Below, in pieces: positions 31,153 to 40,677 of a stretch of 64,000 nt of DNA. The position numbers were made by a program, and so were the translations under genes. The stretch's first letter is position 1; each line of letters starts with the position of its first letter. This stretch comes from Neomegalonema perideroedes DSM 15528 (lineage in GTDB: Bacteria; Pseudomonadota; Alphaproteobacteria; Rhodobacterales; Rhodobacteraceae), in contig NZ_KB893653.1 of the NCBI RefSeq assembly GCF_000374145.1, forward strand, positions 692,510 through 756,509, given 5' to 3'. Under the pieces are notes generated by a model, which had not been told where the DNA came from, did not search any database, and saw only the letters and a program-made list of their open reading frames with translations.

Positions 31153-32493
31153 ATGCCCGCATTCCGCAAACTCGCCGCGTCCGCCGCCATCGCGGCTCTG
31201 CTCGCGGCTACGGCGCAGATCCCCGCCGCCCACGCCGACGGCAAACGCTGGGGCGGCGGTCAGAGCGGCGGCTACGGCGGCCATGGCGGCGGTTACGGCC
31301 GTCCCATGCCCCGTCCTTCGGTTCATTACGGCTCCTCGCGGAGCGGCGGCGGCGGCGTGCTTCTGGGCGCGGTCGCCGGTCTGGCGGCGGGCGCGATGCT
31401 CGGCGCGGCCAGCAGCGCCTCGGCCGGGACCACCGTGATCCAGAACAACGGCTACGGCTACGGCGGCGGTTATTACGGCGGCGGCCAGGTCATCGGCGGC
31501 GGCGGCTATTACGGCGGTCAGGTGATTCAATCCGCGCCGGTGGTCTCCGGCTGGACCACGGTCGTGCAGCCCGCCGTGCGCACCACCACGGCCACGCGCG
31601 TCTATTATCCGCAGGCTCAGACCACCTACGCGCAGGTGCCGCGCACCGTCATCGACCGTCAGGCCGTGACCACCATGGAGACCGTGCCGCAGACGACCTA
31701 CGTGCAGGTTCCGCGCACCGTCACCGAGACCGTGCCGCAGACGACCTACGTGCAGGTTCCGCGCACCGTCACCGAGACCGTGCCGCGCACCACCTACGTG
31801 CAGCAGGAGAAGACGGTCTACGAGGAGCAGTCGCGCACCGTGACCGAGACCGTGCCCAAGACCGTCATGCAGAACGTGGACCGCGTGGTCACCGAGACCG
31901 TGCCGCGCACCACCTATCAGCAGGTCGAGGAGACCGTCTACGACACCGTGCCGGTGGTGGTCTATAAGCAGGTGCCGCGCACCGTGACCAAGACCGTGCC
32001 CCAGACCACCTATGAGGAGGTCCAGCGCACCGTCACCGAGTCCGTGCCCCAGACCGTCTATGAGAACGTCGAGCGCGTCGTGACCGAGACCGTGCCGCGC
32101 ACCATCACCGAGACCATCCCGCAGACCACCTATGAGCAGGTCGCCCGCACCGTCACCGAGACCGTGCCCCAGACGACCTATCAGCAGGTGGCCCGCACCG
32201 TCACCGAGACCGTGCCCCAGACCACCTATCAGCAGGTGCCGCGCACGAGCTATCAGGACGTGGCGCGCACCGTGATCGACACCGTGCCCCAGACCTCCGT
32301 CGGCTATGTGGCCGGCCCGACCACCTATTCCCAGAGCATCGCCCCCATCGGCGGCGCGGTTTGGGGCGGCGGCTTCGGCGGAGGTTTCGGCGGCGGCTGC
32401 GGCGGCGGAATCGTCGTGGCCTCGCCTTGCGGCGGCGGCTTGGGCGGCTTCGGCGGCGGCGGCTTCATCGGCAAGCCCTGCGGCGGCTGCTGA
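31153..32493 (+). CDS. secreted octad-repeat protein with Gly-rich, Cys-containing C-terminus
   Basis: A 446-residue protein. The ATG at 31153 opens a signal peptide (cleaved near AAHADG), then a Gly/Tyr-rich stretch, a zipper segment GLAAGAMLGAASSASAG, and more Gly/Tyr sequence. About 230 residues follow, built from octads of the type QTTYxQVP and RTVTETVP, usually paired as a 16-residue unit. The last 40 residues are Gly-rich with four Cys. Two adjacent 48-base units (31687-31734 and 31735-31782) are identical, so recent duplication occurred. Val/Thr/Pro/Tyr-rich arrays of this kind suggest an extended extracellular or envelope fibre, but no family is recognised. Confidence 0.8.
   Translation: MPAFRKLAASAAIAALLAATAQIPAAHADGKRWGGGQSGGYGGHGGGYGRPMPRPSVHYGSSRSGGGGVLLGAVAGLAAGAMLGAASSASAGTTVIQNNGYGYGGGYYGGGQVIGGGGYYGGQVIQSAPVVSGWTTVVQPAVRTTTATRVYYPQAQTTYAQVPRTVIDRQAVTTMETVPQTTYVQVPRTVTETVPQTTYVQVPRTVTETVPRTTYVQQEKTVYEEQSRTVTETVPKTVMQNVDRVVTETVPRTTYQQVEETVYDTVPVVVYKQVPRTVTKTVPQTTYEEVQRTVTESVPQTVYENVERVVTETVPRTITETIPQTTYEQVARTVTETVPQTTYQQVARTVTETVPQTTYQQVPRTSYQDVARTVIDTVPQTSVGYVAGPTTYSQSIAPIGGAVWGGGFGGGFGGGCGGGIVVASPCGGGLGGFGGGGFIGKPCGGC
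31687..31782 (+). repeat. exact 48-bp tandem duplication inside the octad-repeat gene
   Basis: Two successive 48-base units encoding QTTYVQVPRTVTETVP are identical at the nucleotide level, while other units in the same array have diverged. This marks recent expansion by slippage or unequal recombination. Confidence 0.8.
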
Positions 32494-32572
32494 TCCCGCA
32501 TCCTGACGAATTTCACGAGGTCCAAGCGAAGGCGCGCTCCCGGAGACGGGGGCGCGCCGTTTTCTTTCGCAT

Positions 32573-32608
32573 CAGAGCGTTGATTTTACTTGATGAAATC
32601 ATGAGAAT
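32573..32608. repeat. possible remnant of an AGAGCGTT-type palindromic repeat
   Basis: AGAGCGTTGATTTTACTTGATGAAATCA-like sequence begins near 32574, similar in its first bases to the inverted-repeat element at 23321. Only one end is recognisable. It lies in the 179-base spacer before the NMN adenylyltransferase gene. Confidence 0.3.
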
Positions 32609-32672
32609 CGGGCCTGATGCCCTTCGTCGCGGGGAGGCCCCGCGGCGATTAGAGACCGCGGAGGACGCGATC

Positions 32673-33785
32673 ATGCGCGAGAAGCGCCAAAAGCTGGCCG
32701 TCGTCGTCGGACGATTCCAGCCCTTCCATGCGGGTCACCTCGACCTGCTGCGCCACGCCGCCCAAGAGGCGGATCATCTGCTGATTCTCGTCGGCGGAGC
32801 CTGGCGCCCCCGCAGCTGGCGGAACCCCTTCACCTATGAAGAGCGCCGGAGCTTCATCGAGGCTCATCTCGAAACGGCGGATCTCGGCGTCGGGGCGGCG
32901 ATCCTGCCTTTGCTCGACACGCTGTATAGCGACCGCGCCTGGACGGCCAATCTGCGGCTCGCGGTGCGGCGGCGGCTTCGGGCCCTCGGGCTGGAGCCCG
33001 AGAAGGTCGAGATCCGGCTCTTCGGCCATGAGAAGGATTCCAGCTCGCGCTATCTGCGCTGGTTTCCGGAATGGAGCTGGCGCGACGCCCCGCCTCATCT
33101 GCATCAGGGCGAGGTGGTCAGCGCGACCGATTTGCGCGAGGCGGCCTTTCTCGGCGCCCTGACTCCCGCCGACGCCGGGCGCTTCGGCGCCTTGAGCCTC
33201 GCCCTGCTGCGAGACTGGACGCGCCGCCATCAGGCCGAGGCCGGGCGTCTGCGGGCGGAAGGCGCTTATCTGCGCGAATATCGGGCGAAGATCCGCGCGG
33301 CGGAGGCGGCCTTCGGCTGGCCCATCGCGATCAACACCGTGGATGCGGTGGTGGTGCAGTCGGGCCATGCGCTGCTGGTGCGGCGCGGCGTTGCGCCGGG
33401 CGAGGGGCTTTGGGCTCTGCCGGGCGGACATCTTTCGCCGGGCGAGACGGCGCTCGACGCCTGTCTGCGCGAGCTTTACGAGGAATGCCGCCTCGACGCG
33501 CCGCGCGGCGCGGTGGCGGCGCGTCTGAAGGGGCGGCGGGTTTTCGACCATCCCGAGCGCTCCGAAAGAGGCTGGGTCCGCACCGAGGCCTTTTTCTTCG
33601 AGCTTGAGGACCGCCCCAGGCTGGAGAAGATCAAGGCGGGCGACGACGCGGCGGAAGCCTTCTGGATTCCCCTCGCCGAGATCACCCCCGAGCGCATGTT
33701 CGAGGATCATTTCGACATTCTTCAGGCTTTCGCGCCTGAGGCGCCTTTAGCCTATGGGCCTTTGCTGATGGCGCATGGCGTCTAA
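32673..33785 (+). CDS. nadM: bifunctional NMN adenylyltransferase / Nudix hydrolase
   Basis: A 370-residue fusion. The N-terminal half is a nucleotidyltransferase with VGRFQPFHAGHLDLL (HxGH motif) near residues 11-25 and VVSATDLREA, a version of the ISxTxxR motif, near 148. The C-terminal half carries a Nudix box, GGHLSPGETALDACLREL plus YEE, near 248-268, with Arg in place of the usual Gly after the Glu pair. It makes NAD from NMN and probably hydrolyses an ADP-ribose-type nucleotide. The ATG at 32673 has GGAGGA upstream; a longer frame exists but is spacer. nadV follows, giving a complete nicotinamide salvage route. Confidence 0.9.
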   Translation: MREKRQKLAVVVGRFQPFHAGHLDLLRHAAQEADHLLILVGGAWRPRSWRNPFTYEERRSFIEAHLETADLGVGAAILPLLDTLYSDRAWTANLRLAVRRRLRALGLEPEKVEIRLFGHEKDSSSRYLRWFPEWSWRDAPPHLHQGEVVSATDLREAAFLGALTPADAGRFGALSLALLRDWTRRHQAEAGRLRAEGAYLREYRAKIRAAEAAFGWPIAINTVDAVVVQSGHALLVRRGVAPGEGLWALPGGHLSPGETALDACLRELYEECRLDAPRGAVAARLKGRRVFDHPERSERGWVRTEAFFFELEDRPRLEKIKAGDDAAEAFWIPLAEITPERMFEDHFDILQAFAPEAPLAYGPLLMAHGV

Positions 33786-33844
33786 ATCCGGCTTCACGGC
33801 CTCCGGGAGGACCGGAGGCTCTCCTTAGTCCCGAGGAGGACTCG

Positions 33845-35257
33845 ATGACTCCGAATTTCTTCCCGCCGCTGGATGCGGCCAATCCCATTCTCGACAGCGA
33901 CAGCTATAAATATTCCCATCCGCGCCAATATCCCGAAGACGCGACCCATGCGAGCGCCTATGTGGAGCCGCGCAAGGCTTGGGAGGGGATCGAGGAGATC
34001 GTCTTTTTCGGTCTTCAGGCCGAATTGCTGAAGCTTCAGGGGCCGGTGGTCACGGCGGCCCATATCGAGGAGGCGGCGCCTTTCCTGAAGGCCCATGGGC
34101 TTGAGCTTTACGTTCAGGGCTGGCGCCATATCGTCGAGGCCCATGGCGGACGCCTGCCCATCCGCATCGAGGCTCTGCCGGAGGGGACCATCTCCGGTCC
34201 GGGCGCGCCGCAGATGCGGGTGGAGAACACCGACCCCGCCTGTCCATGGCTTCCGGCTTTTCTGGAGACGCGGCTTTTGCGCTCGGTCTGGTATCCCTCG
34301 ACCGTGGCGAGCCTCTCGCGCCATGTGGTCGGCGAGATCCGCAAGCGCATGCTGATCACCGACGGAACCGACGAAGGCGTGGAGTTCAAGCTCCATGATT
34401 TCGGCGCGCGCGGCGCGAGCAGCCATGAATCGGCGGGGCTCGGCGGGGCGGCGCATCTGATCAGCGCGCGGGGAACCGACACGGTTTCCGGGCTGATCCT
34501 CGCGCGCAACGTCTATGGCGCGGAGACGGCGGGCTTCTCGATCCCGGCCACCGAGCATTCCACCGTGACCAGCTTCGGGCGCGAGGGCGAACTCGCCTTC
34601 ATGGATCGGCTGCTGGACCTCTTTCCGACGGGGATCCTCGCCTGCGTCTCGGACAGCTACGACCTGATGCGGGCGGTGCGGGACTATTGGGGCGGGGCTC
34701 TGCGCGAGAAGGTCTTGGCCCGCGACGGGGTTCTGGTGGTGCGTCCCGACAGCGGCGATCCGCTGAAGATCGTGCCCGAGGTGATCGAGGCGCTGATGGA
34801 GACATTCGGCTTCTCGGAGACTCCGACCGGCTACCGGCTGCTCAATCCGAAAGTCCGGGTGATTCAGGGCGACGGCGTCAACCGCTTCTCCATCGTCGAG
34901 ATCATGGAGGAGATGATGCGGCGGCGTCTGGCCATCGGCAACATCGCTTTCGGCATGGGCGGCGGGCTGCTTCAGAGCGTCAATCGAGACAACTTCTCCT
35001 ATTCGATGAAGCTTTCGGCCATCCGCCGGGGCGGCGAATGGCGGGACGTCTTCAAAGACCCGATCACCGCGAGCGGCGGAAGCAAGACCTCCAAACGCGG
35101 CCGTCAGGGCGCGGTCTGGGAGGAGGGGCGGCTCGTCGCGCGCCGCAAGGAGGAGATCGCCAAAGGCCGCGACGCCCTCGAGCCGGTCTTCGAGAACGGC
35201 GAGATCCTCCGTCGCTGGAGCTTTGAGGAGATCCGCGCGCGGGCCAAGGGCGGCTAA
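33845..35257 (+). CDS. nadV: nicotinamide phosphoribosyltransferase
   Basis: NAMPT-type enzyme converting nicotinamide and PRPP to NMN. The 470 residues start with the NPILDSDSYKYSHPRQYP substrate loop. KLHDFGARGASSHESAGLGG and the catalytic-His motif PATEHSTVTSFGRE near residue 237 follow, then VVRPDSGDP and IGNIAFGMGGGLLQ. GAGGAGG lies 7 bases upstream of the ATG. Together with the preceding nadM it forms a two-step salvage operon. Such pairs are patchily distributed in bacteria and are also found in phages. Confidence 0.95.
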   Translation: MTPNFFPPLDAANPILDSDSYKYSHPRQYPEDATHASAYVEPRKAWEGIEEIVFFGLQAELLKLQGPVVTAAHIEEAAPFLKAHGLELYVQGWRHIVEAHGGRLPIRIEALPEGTISGPGAPQMRVENTDPACPWLPAFLETRLLRSVWYPSTVASLSRHVVGEIRKRMLITDGTDEGVEFKLHDFGARGASSHESAGLGGAAHLISARGTDTVSGLILARNVYGAETAGFSIPATEHSTVTSFGREGELAFMDRLLDLFPTGILACVSDSYDLMRAVRDYWGGALREKVLARDGVLVVRPDSGDPLKIVPEVIEALMETFGFSETPTGYRLLNPKVRVIQGDGVNRFSIVEIMEEMMRRRLAIGNIAFGMGGGLLQSVNRDNFSYSMKLSAIRRGGEWRDVFKDPITASGGSKTSKRGRQGAVWEEGRLVARRKEEIAKGRDALEPVFENGEILRRWSFEEIRARAKGG

Positions 35258-35359
35258 GGCTCGCAAGAAAGATATTCGCGGAATATTCTTCGAATAAACT
35301 TAATATGTTCTGGTGTTCGGCTGAAAAACGGCGCTCCTGATCAACCCCGGAGCGCCGCC

Positions 35360-35743
35360 ATGAATCTCTACGTCACCCTCGGAGACCGCGATCCCGCGAC
35401 CTCCGCCGCCTTTTACGACGCCGTTCTGGCGGTCCTCGGCTGGTCGAAGCTGACGGAGTTCCCCGGCTGGCGCGCCTATTCCGAAGGCGGCCTTCCCGGG
35501 GGCTTCATCTTCTGGAGCGTCGAACCCTTCGACGGCGAACCCGCCTCGGTCGGCGACGGGACCATGGTGGGCTTTCCGGCCAAGACCCGCGCTCAGGTGG
35601 ACGCCTTTCATGCGGCGGCTCTGGCGCATGGCGGATCGGAGGAGGGCGCGCCCGGCCTCCGGCCTCATGACGGGCCGACTTGGCATGCGGCCTATCTGCG
35701 CGATCCCTCCGGGAACAAGCTCGCGGTCGTCTGCGATTCCTGA
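35360..35743 (+). CDS. VOC-family (glyoxalase/bleomycin-resistance-like) protein
   Basis: A 127-residue single VOC module: LYVTLGDRDPATSAAFYDAVLAVLGW at the N-terminus and WHAAYLRDPSGNKLAVVC at the C-terminus, the usual beta-alpha-beta-beta-beta halves. Metal ligands typical of glyoxalases are not obvious, and the substrate is unknown. It converges with the pseudo-PBP gene, with only 8 bases between stops. Confidence 0.8.
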   Translation: MNLYVTLGDRDPATSAAFYDAVLAVLGWSKLTEFPGWRAYSEGGLPGGFIFWSVEPFDGEPASVGDGTMVGFPAKTRAQVDAFHAAALAHGGSEEGAPGLRPHDGPTWHAAYLRDPSGNKLAVVCDS

Positions 35744-35751
35744 GCCTCGGC

Positions 35752-37650
35752 TTATTTCTGATCCGCGCCGTAATTCGGCCATTGCGTCGAGGGGCGCCAA
35801 TCCGGCGAGGCGGCGGCGGTGCGCGCGTCGGGCTCGCGCTGGCCCGGCGCGGGGCGCGGCGGAATCGGCAGGGCGGCGTAGGTCTCGGTGATGATCTCGC
35901 GCCAGAGATCGGCGGCGAGGGCGGTCGTGGCGCCTGAGGCGGGAGTCCCGTCGTCGCGGCCGATCCAGATCACGCAGATGAAATCGGCGGTGGCGCCCAT
36001 GAACCAAACGTCGTCGCCGGTGTCGGCGCCCATCACCAGAGCCTCGCGCCCGGCGGGAATCGCCCGGCGGGCGAGGGGATCGACGCGGCTGCGCGCCTCC
36101 AGAGCCTGAAGGGTCAGGCGCGTCGCCTGATCCGGCGCGGCGCGCAGGCGGGTTCCGATGGCGGGCGGCGTGCGCCGGAAGATCGTGCGGCGCGGCGCTT
36201 GCGGCGTTTCGCCGGGCGCGAGGGCCTCCACCAAACCGAAGGGCGTCACGGCGAAGCCTCCGTCGACCAGACTGGCCAGAGCCCCCGCCACCTGAAGCGC
36301 GGTGGCCCGCACGCCGACGGCGGTCTTGCTATGGGCGGGGGGCTCCACGTCGAAGCCGAAGGCGCGCGTGACTTTGCGCAATTCGGCGTAGGGCAGCGCG
36401 AGGGCGGCTTTGTTCACTTCGGCGGCGGCGGCGCCCGGGCGCAGCAAGGCCGCGATGGTGGCCGCGCCGCCGCCGTCCTTGGCGACGGAGGCCGTGGCCG
36501 CGAAAGGCGCGAAGAGCAGGCCGATGGGCCGCTTCAAAGAGGTCGCGCGGTTGGGGACGCCGGATTCTCCGGCGCGGCGCCCGCCCGCCATGGCCCGCAC
36601 GGCGCCGTCGCGCGAGAGCAGCGCGGCCGAGACCTCGGCGCGCGGATCCAGCCCGAGGCGGGCTTCGAGCGCCCGCTCCAGCGCCAGATCCATGGCGTGC
36701 TGCAGCCGCAGATCCAGCGTGGTGCGCAGATCCGCGTCGGCGCCGGGAGCGCGGATTTCGGCGGGCGCCTGCTCCAGCGCCCAGGAGATGAAGACCGGAT
36801 CGGGGCCCGGCGCCGCGGCCGGAGAGATCCGGGCCGGATAGGCGCGGGCGGCGGCGATCTCCTGAGAGGTCGCCAACCCGGCCTCGGCGACCAGATCCAG
36901 CGCCCGCCCGGTCCGGGCGCGGAGGGCCTCGGGATCGGCGAAGGGATCGGCGTCGGCCGGGGCCTCCAGCGCGCCCGCGAGGGCCGCCGCCTGCGCGAGG
37001 TCGAGCTGATCCGCCGAGCGGTTGAACCAATGGCGTCCGGCGGCGTCGAATCCCTGCACGCCCTCTGCGAAGAGGGCGCGGTTGAGCATGAGCTTCTGGC
37101 GCTCCGCGACGCTGTAGCGCCATTGAGCGGCCATGCTGCGGATGAGCCGATAGGGCTGGGCGTCGCCTTCCTGCGGGAGGCGGGCCGCGCCGAAGCCTTG
37201 GGCCAGAGCCCGCGAGATTCCGGATTCGACCGAGCCCGCCCAGAGCCTCGGCTCGGCGGCCGCGAGCACCCGCGCCAGATCGGGCGAGGCTTCCTGAAGC
37301 CCGAGGATCCGCGCGGCGGGGGCGTCGATCCAGACATATTCCTTGCCGCGCGCGTCCTGCAGCCTCAGCCCCTGCTGCGGAGGCGCCGCCAGAGCCTGAG
37401 CGGCGGGCGGCAGATCGGCCCGGTAAGCCGCCACGATTCCGACGCCGATGGCCCCGCCCACCAGAGCCAGACCGAGGATTCCGCGCCCGAAGGCGGCGGC
37501 GAAGGAGAGGCGCCTCTGAGGATTCCGCGCCGGGGGCCCCCCGGGAGATCCCGCAGGCGCTCCCCCGGGCGATCCCGCAGGCGCCCCCGCAGGCGCCAAG
37601 GGCTCCCGAAGCGTCGGGGAAGAGGGAGAATCGACGGTGATGCGGGACAT
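35752..37650 (-). CDS. class A PBP-like protein with apparently inactive GT51 and transpeptidase domains
   Basis: A 632-residue homologue of bifunctional PBP1a-type enzymes. A cytosolic Pro/Gly/Ala-rich tail is followed by one transmembrane segment near 52-75. The GT51 region keeps the end of the fold (MLNRALFAEGVQGFDAAGRHWF, LDLAQAAALAGALEAP), but the ED catalytic motif is EP (AAAEPRLW near 128) and the GGSTIxQQLxKN and RKxxE motifs are missing. In the transpeptidase region the SxxK position reads TSLK and the KTG motif reads VMG just before the conserved DDVWFMG block. The ATG at 37650 has AGGAGA 8 bases upstream. It may act as a scaffold or regulator of wall synthesis. Confidence 0.75.
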   Translation of the reverse strand: MSRITVDSPSSPTLREPLAPAGAPAGSPGGAPAGSPGGPPARNPQRRLSFAAAFGRGILGLALVGGAIGVGIVAAYRADLPPAAQALAAPPQQGLRLQDARGKEYVWIDAPAARILGLQEASPDLARVLAAAEPRLWAGSVESGISRALAQGFGAARLPQEGDAQPYRLIRSMAAQWRYSVAERQKLMLNRALFAEGVQGFDAAGRHWFNRSADQLDLAQAAALAGALEAPADADPFADPEALRARTGRALDLVAEAGLATSQEIAAARAYPARISPAAAPGPDPVFISWALEQAPAEIRAPGADADLRTTLDLRLQHAMDLALERALEARLGLDPRAEVSAALLSRDGAVRAMAGGRRAGESGVPNRATSLKRPIGLLFAPFAATASVAKDGGGAATIAALLRPGAAAAEVNKAALALPYAELRKVTRAFGFDVEPPAHSKTAVGVRATALQVAGALASLVDGGFAVTPFGLVEALAPGETPQAPRRTIFRRTPPAIGTRLRAAPDQATRLTLQALEARSRVDPLARRAIPAGREALVMGADTGDDVWFMGATADFICVIWIGRDDGTPASGATTALAADLWREIITETYAALPIPPRPAPGQREPDARTAAASPDWRPSTQWPNYGADQK

Positions 37651-37739
37651 TCGGGAAGTCTCCTGAGCCGGCGGAGAGGCGCAGATTGAGCGGAACGCGG
37701 TCAAGGAATGGTTAACGGAAAGTGACGCTTCAGGGTGAT

Positions 37740-37954
37740 CGGGCGCGCGTGGGGTTTTGTCAACGTGATTGAATTTTAGGCTTCATTGATTATTTAGCCT
37801 GAATTTTAATCAATTGTGAAAAGGCGGCCCACAGGGCTTTCCGAAGCCTGCTCTGAATATATAAGCAAAAACAAATCAATATATGCATAAGCCTAAAATG
37901 GCGCCGAATTTGTATTGCTCTGCAATATCCACCGCAGAGAAGGGCGCCGACGCC
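37740..37954 (+). promoter_or_regulatory. AT-rich control region of glnK-amtB with two palindromes
   Basis: This stretch is distinctly AT-rich. ATTGATT (37785-37791) is mirrored by AATCAAT (37808-37814), and TATTGC-TCT-GCAATA is a perfect palindrome at 37913-37927, 28 bases before glnK. Nitrogen control by NtrC is expected for glnK-amtB, but I find no sigma-54 box with the required GG-N10-GC spacing. The 304-base spacer holds no gene. Confidence 0.4.
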
Positions 37955-38293
37955 ATGAAATTCATCATCGCCATCATCAAACCCTTCAAGCTGGAGGAGA
38001 CGCGCGAGGCGCTGACCGCCATCGGCGTCACGGGCATGTTCGTGAGCGAGGGCAAGGGTTTCGGCCGCCAGAGCGGGCACACCGAAATCTACCGCGGCGC
38101 CGAATACGCCGTGACCTTCGTGCCGAAGCTGCGGCTCGAGCTGATGGTGGCGGACGACCTCGCCGACCGCGCCGTGGAGGCCATCCGCGGCGCCGCTCAG
38201 ACCGGCCGCATCGGCGACGGCAAGATCTTCGTCCTCGACGCCCTTCAGGCCACGCGCATCCGCACCGGCGAAACCGGAGAGGACGCGCTGTGA
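37955..38293 (+). CDS. glnK: nitrogen regulatory protein P-II
   Basis: A 112-residue PII trimer subunit that senses 2-oxoglutarate, ATP/ADP and nitrogen status. The ATG at 37955 gives the canonical MKFIIAIIKPFKLEE start. The T-loop carries the uridylylation Tyr51 in EIYRGAEY, the B-loop reads RIGDGKIFV, and the C-terminus is RIRTGETGEDAL. It lies directly upstream of amtB, the normal arrangement for GlnK, which blocks AmtB when nitrogen is sufficient. GlnB is the alternative name by sequence alone. Confidence 0.95.
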   Translation: MKFIIAIIKPFKLEETREALTAIGVTGMFVSEGKGFGRQSGHTEIYRGAEYAVTFVPKLRLELMVADDLADRAVEAIRGAAQTGRIGDGKIFVLDALQATRIRTGETGEDAL

Positions 38294-38370
38294 TCTTCTC
38301 CTCCGCTTCGCCAGATCCGAATCCGACCTCTAATCCGCGCTCGCCGACCAGCAAGAAGGAAGGCTTCTCC

Positions 38371-39795
<1,425 letters not shown>

Positions 39796-39832
39796 GTTCC
39801 TCCACCAGTCGGTCTCCGCAGACCGAAACTCG

Positions 39833-39863
39833 GCGGCCTCCGAAAGGGGGCCGCTCTTTTTTT
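39833..39863 (+). terminator. rho-independent terminator after amtB
   Basis: GCGGCCTCC (39833-39841), a GAAA loop and GGGGGCCGC (39846-39854, one G-T pair) are followed by TCTTTTTTT. Confidence 0.85.
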
Positions 39864-39945
39864 GGGGATCACAAGACTTAAAGACGAGCCGCCGCGACGG
39901 CCCGTCCGCTTGCGCCCGAAGGGCGAGGGCGGCTAAATCGGGCTT

Positions 39946-40677
39946 ATGTGGCGAGCTTTGGCGAATCCGAATCGATTCATGCGCGTCTCAGGGCTGATTC
40001 TGCCTTGGGCGTTTCTTTTGGCGACGGCGCTCTTCGCCGTGGGCCTTTATTGGGCGCTTTGGGTCGCGCCGCCCGACTTCAAACAGGGCGACGGGGCGCG
40101 GATCATCTTCATCCATGTGCCTGCGGCGGCGCTCTCCATCGGAGTCTACGCCGTGATGGTGGTCGCGAGCGTGACGGCGCTGATCTGGCGCCATCCGGTT
40201 TCGGATCTGACGGCCAAATCCTGCGCGCCGGTCGGGGCGGCCTTCACGCTGATCGCGCTGATCACGGGCTCCATCTGGGGCAAGCCCATGTGGGGCGCCT
40301 GGTGGGTCTGGGACGCGCGGCTGACGGCGGAATTGATCCTGCTCTTCTTCTATCTCGGCTATATGGCGCTCTGGAACGCCATAGACGACCAGACGACGGC
40401 GGCCCGGGCGGCGGCGATCCTCTGTTGCGTGGGGTCGGTTTCGGCGCTGCTCTCGAAATATTCGGTGAACTTCTGGAACACGCTGCATCAGCCCGCGAGC
40501 CTCTCCGTGGATAAGGCCGAACATGTCCATAACGCCTTTTATCTGCCGCTTCTGGTCATGATGGGGGCCTTCTACGCCTATTTCATGGCCTTTCTGCTCT
40601 TGGGCGTGCGCAAGGAGATCCGGGCGCGCCGGATCCGCAATCTGCGCGGGGCTCTGGCCCGGGAGGCGGGCGCATGA
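39946..40677 (+). CDS. ccmC: heme exporter / cytochrome c maturation protein CcmC
   Basis: A 243-residue protein with six transmembrane segments and the tryptophan-rich WGAWWVWDARLT motif near residue 117 that presents heme to CcmE. The flanking His-containing loops (IIFIHVPAAALS, FWNTLHQPASLS) are present. It handles heme on the periplasmic side in system I cytochrome c biogenesis. ccmD overlaps by 4 bases. CcmA and CcmB, often upstream, are not here; the amtB terminator precedes it. Confidence 0.94.
   Translation: MWRALANPNRFMRVSGLILPWAFLLATALFAVGLYWALWVAPPDFKQGDGARIIFIHVPAAALSIGVYAVMVVASVTALIWRHPVSDLTAKSCAPVGAAFTLIALITGSIWGKPMWGAWWVWDARLTAELILLFFYLGYMALWNAIDDQTTAARAAAILCCVGSVSALLSKYSVNFWNTLHQPASLSVDKAEHVHNAFYLPLLVMMGAFYAYFMAFLLLGVRKEIRARRIRNLRGALAREAGA

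Noticed and set aside
32361-32672. Upstream extension of nadM
   Set aside because: It overlaps the octad-repeat gene and the spacer; homology-like sequence and the ribosome site point to 32673.
36199-37689. Long plus-strand frame antisense to the pseudo-PBP
   Set aside because: It has Gly/Arg-rich shadow composition and no motifs; the minus strand has a clear ribosome site and PBP-like blocks.
37880-37930. Sigma-54 promoter before glnK (TGGCGC...TTGCT)
   Set aside because: GG and GC are 15 bases apart, not the 10 required.
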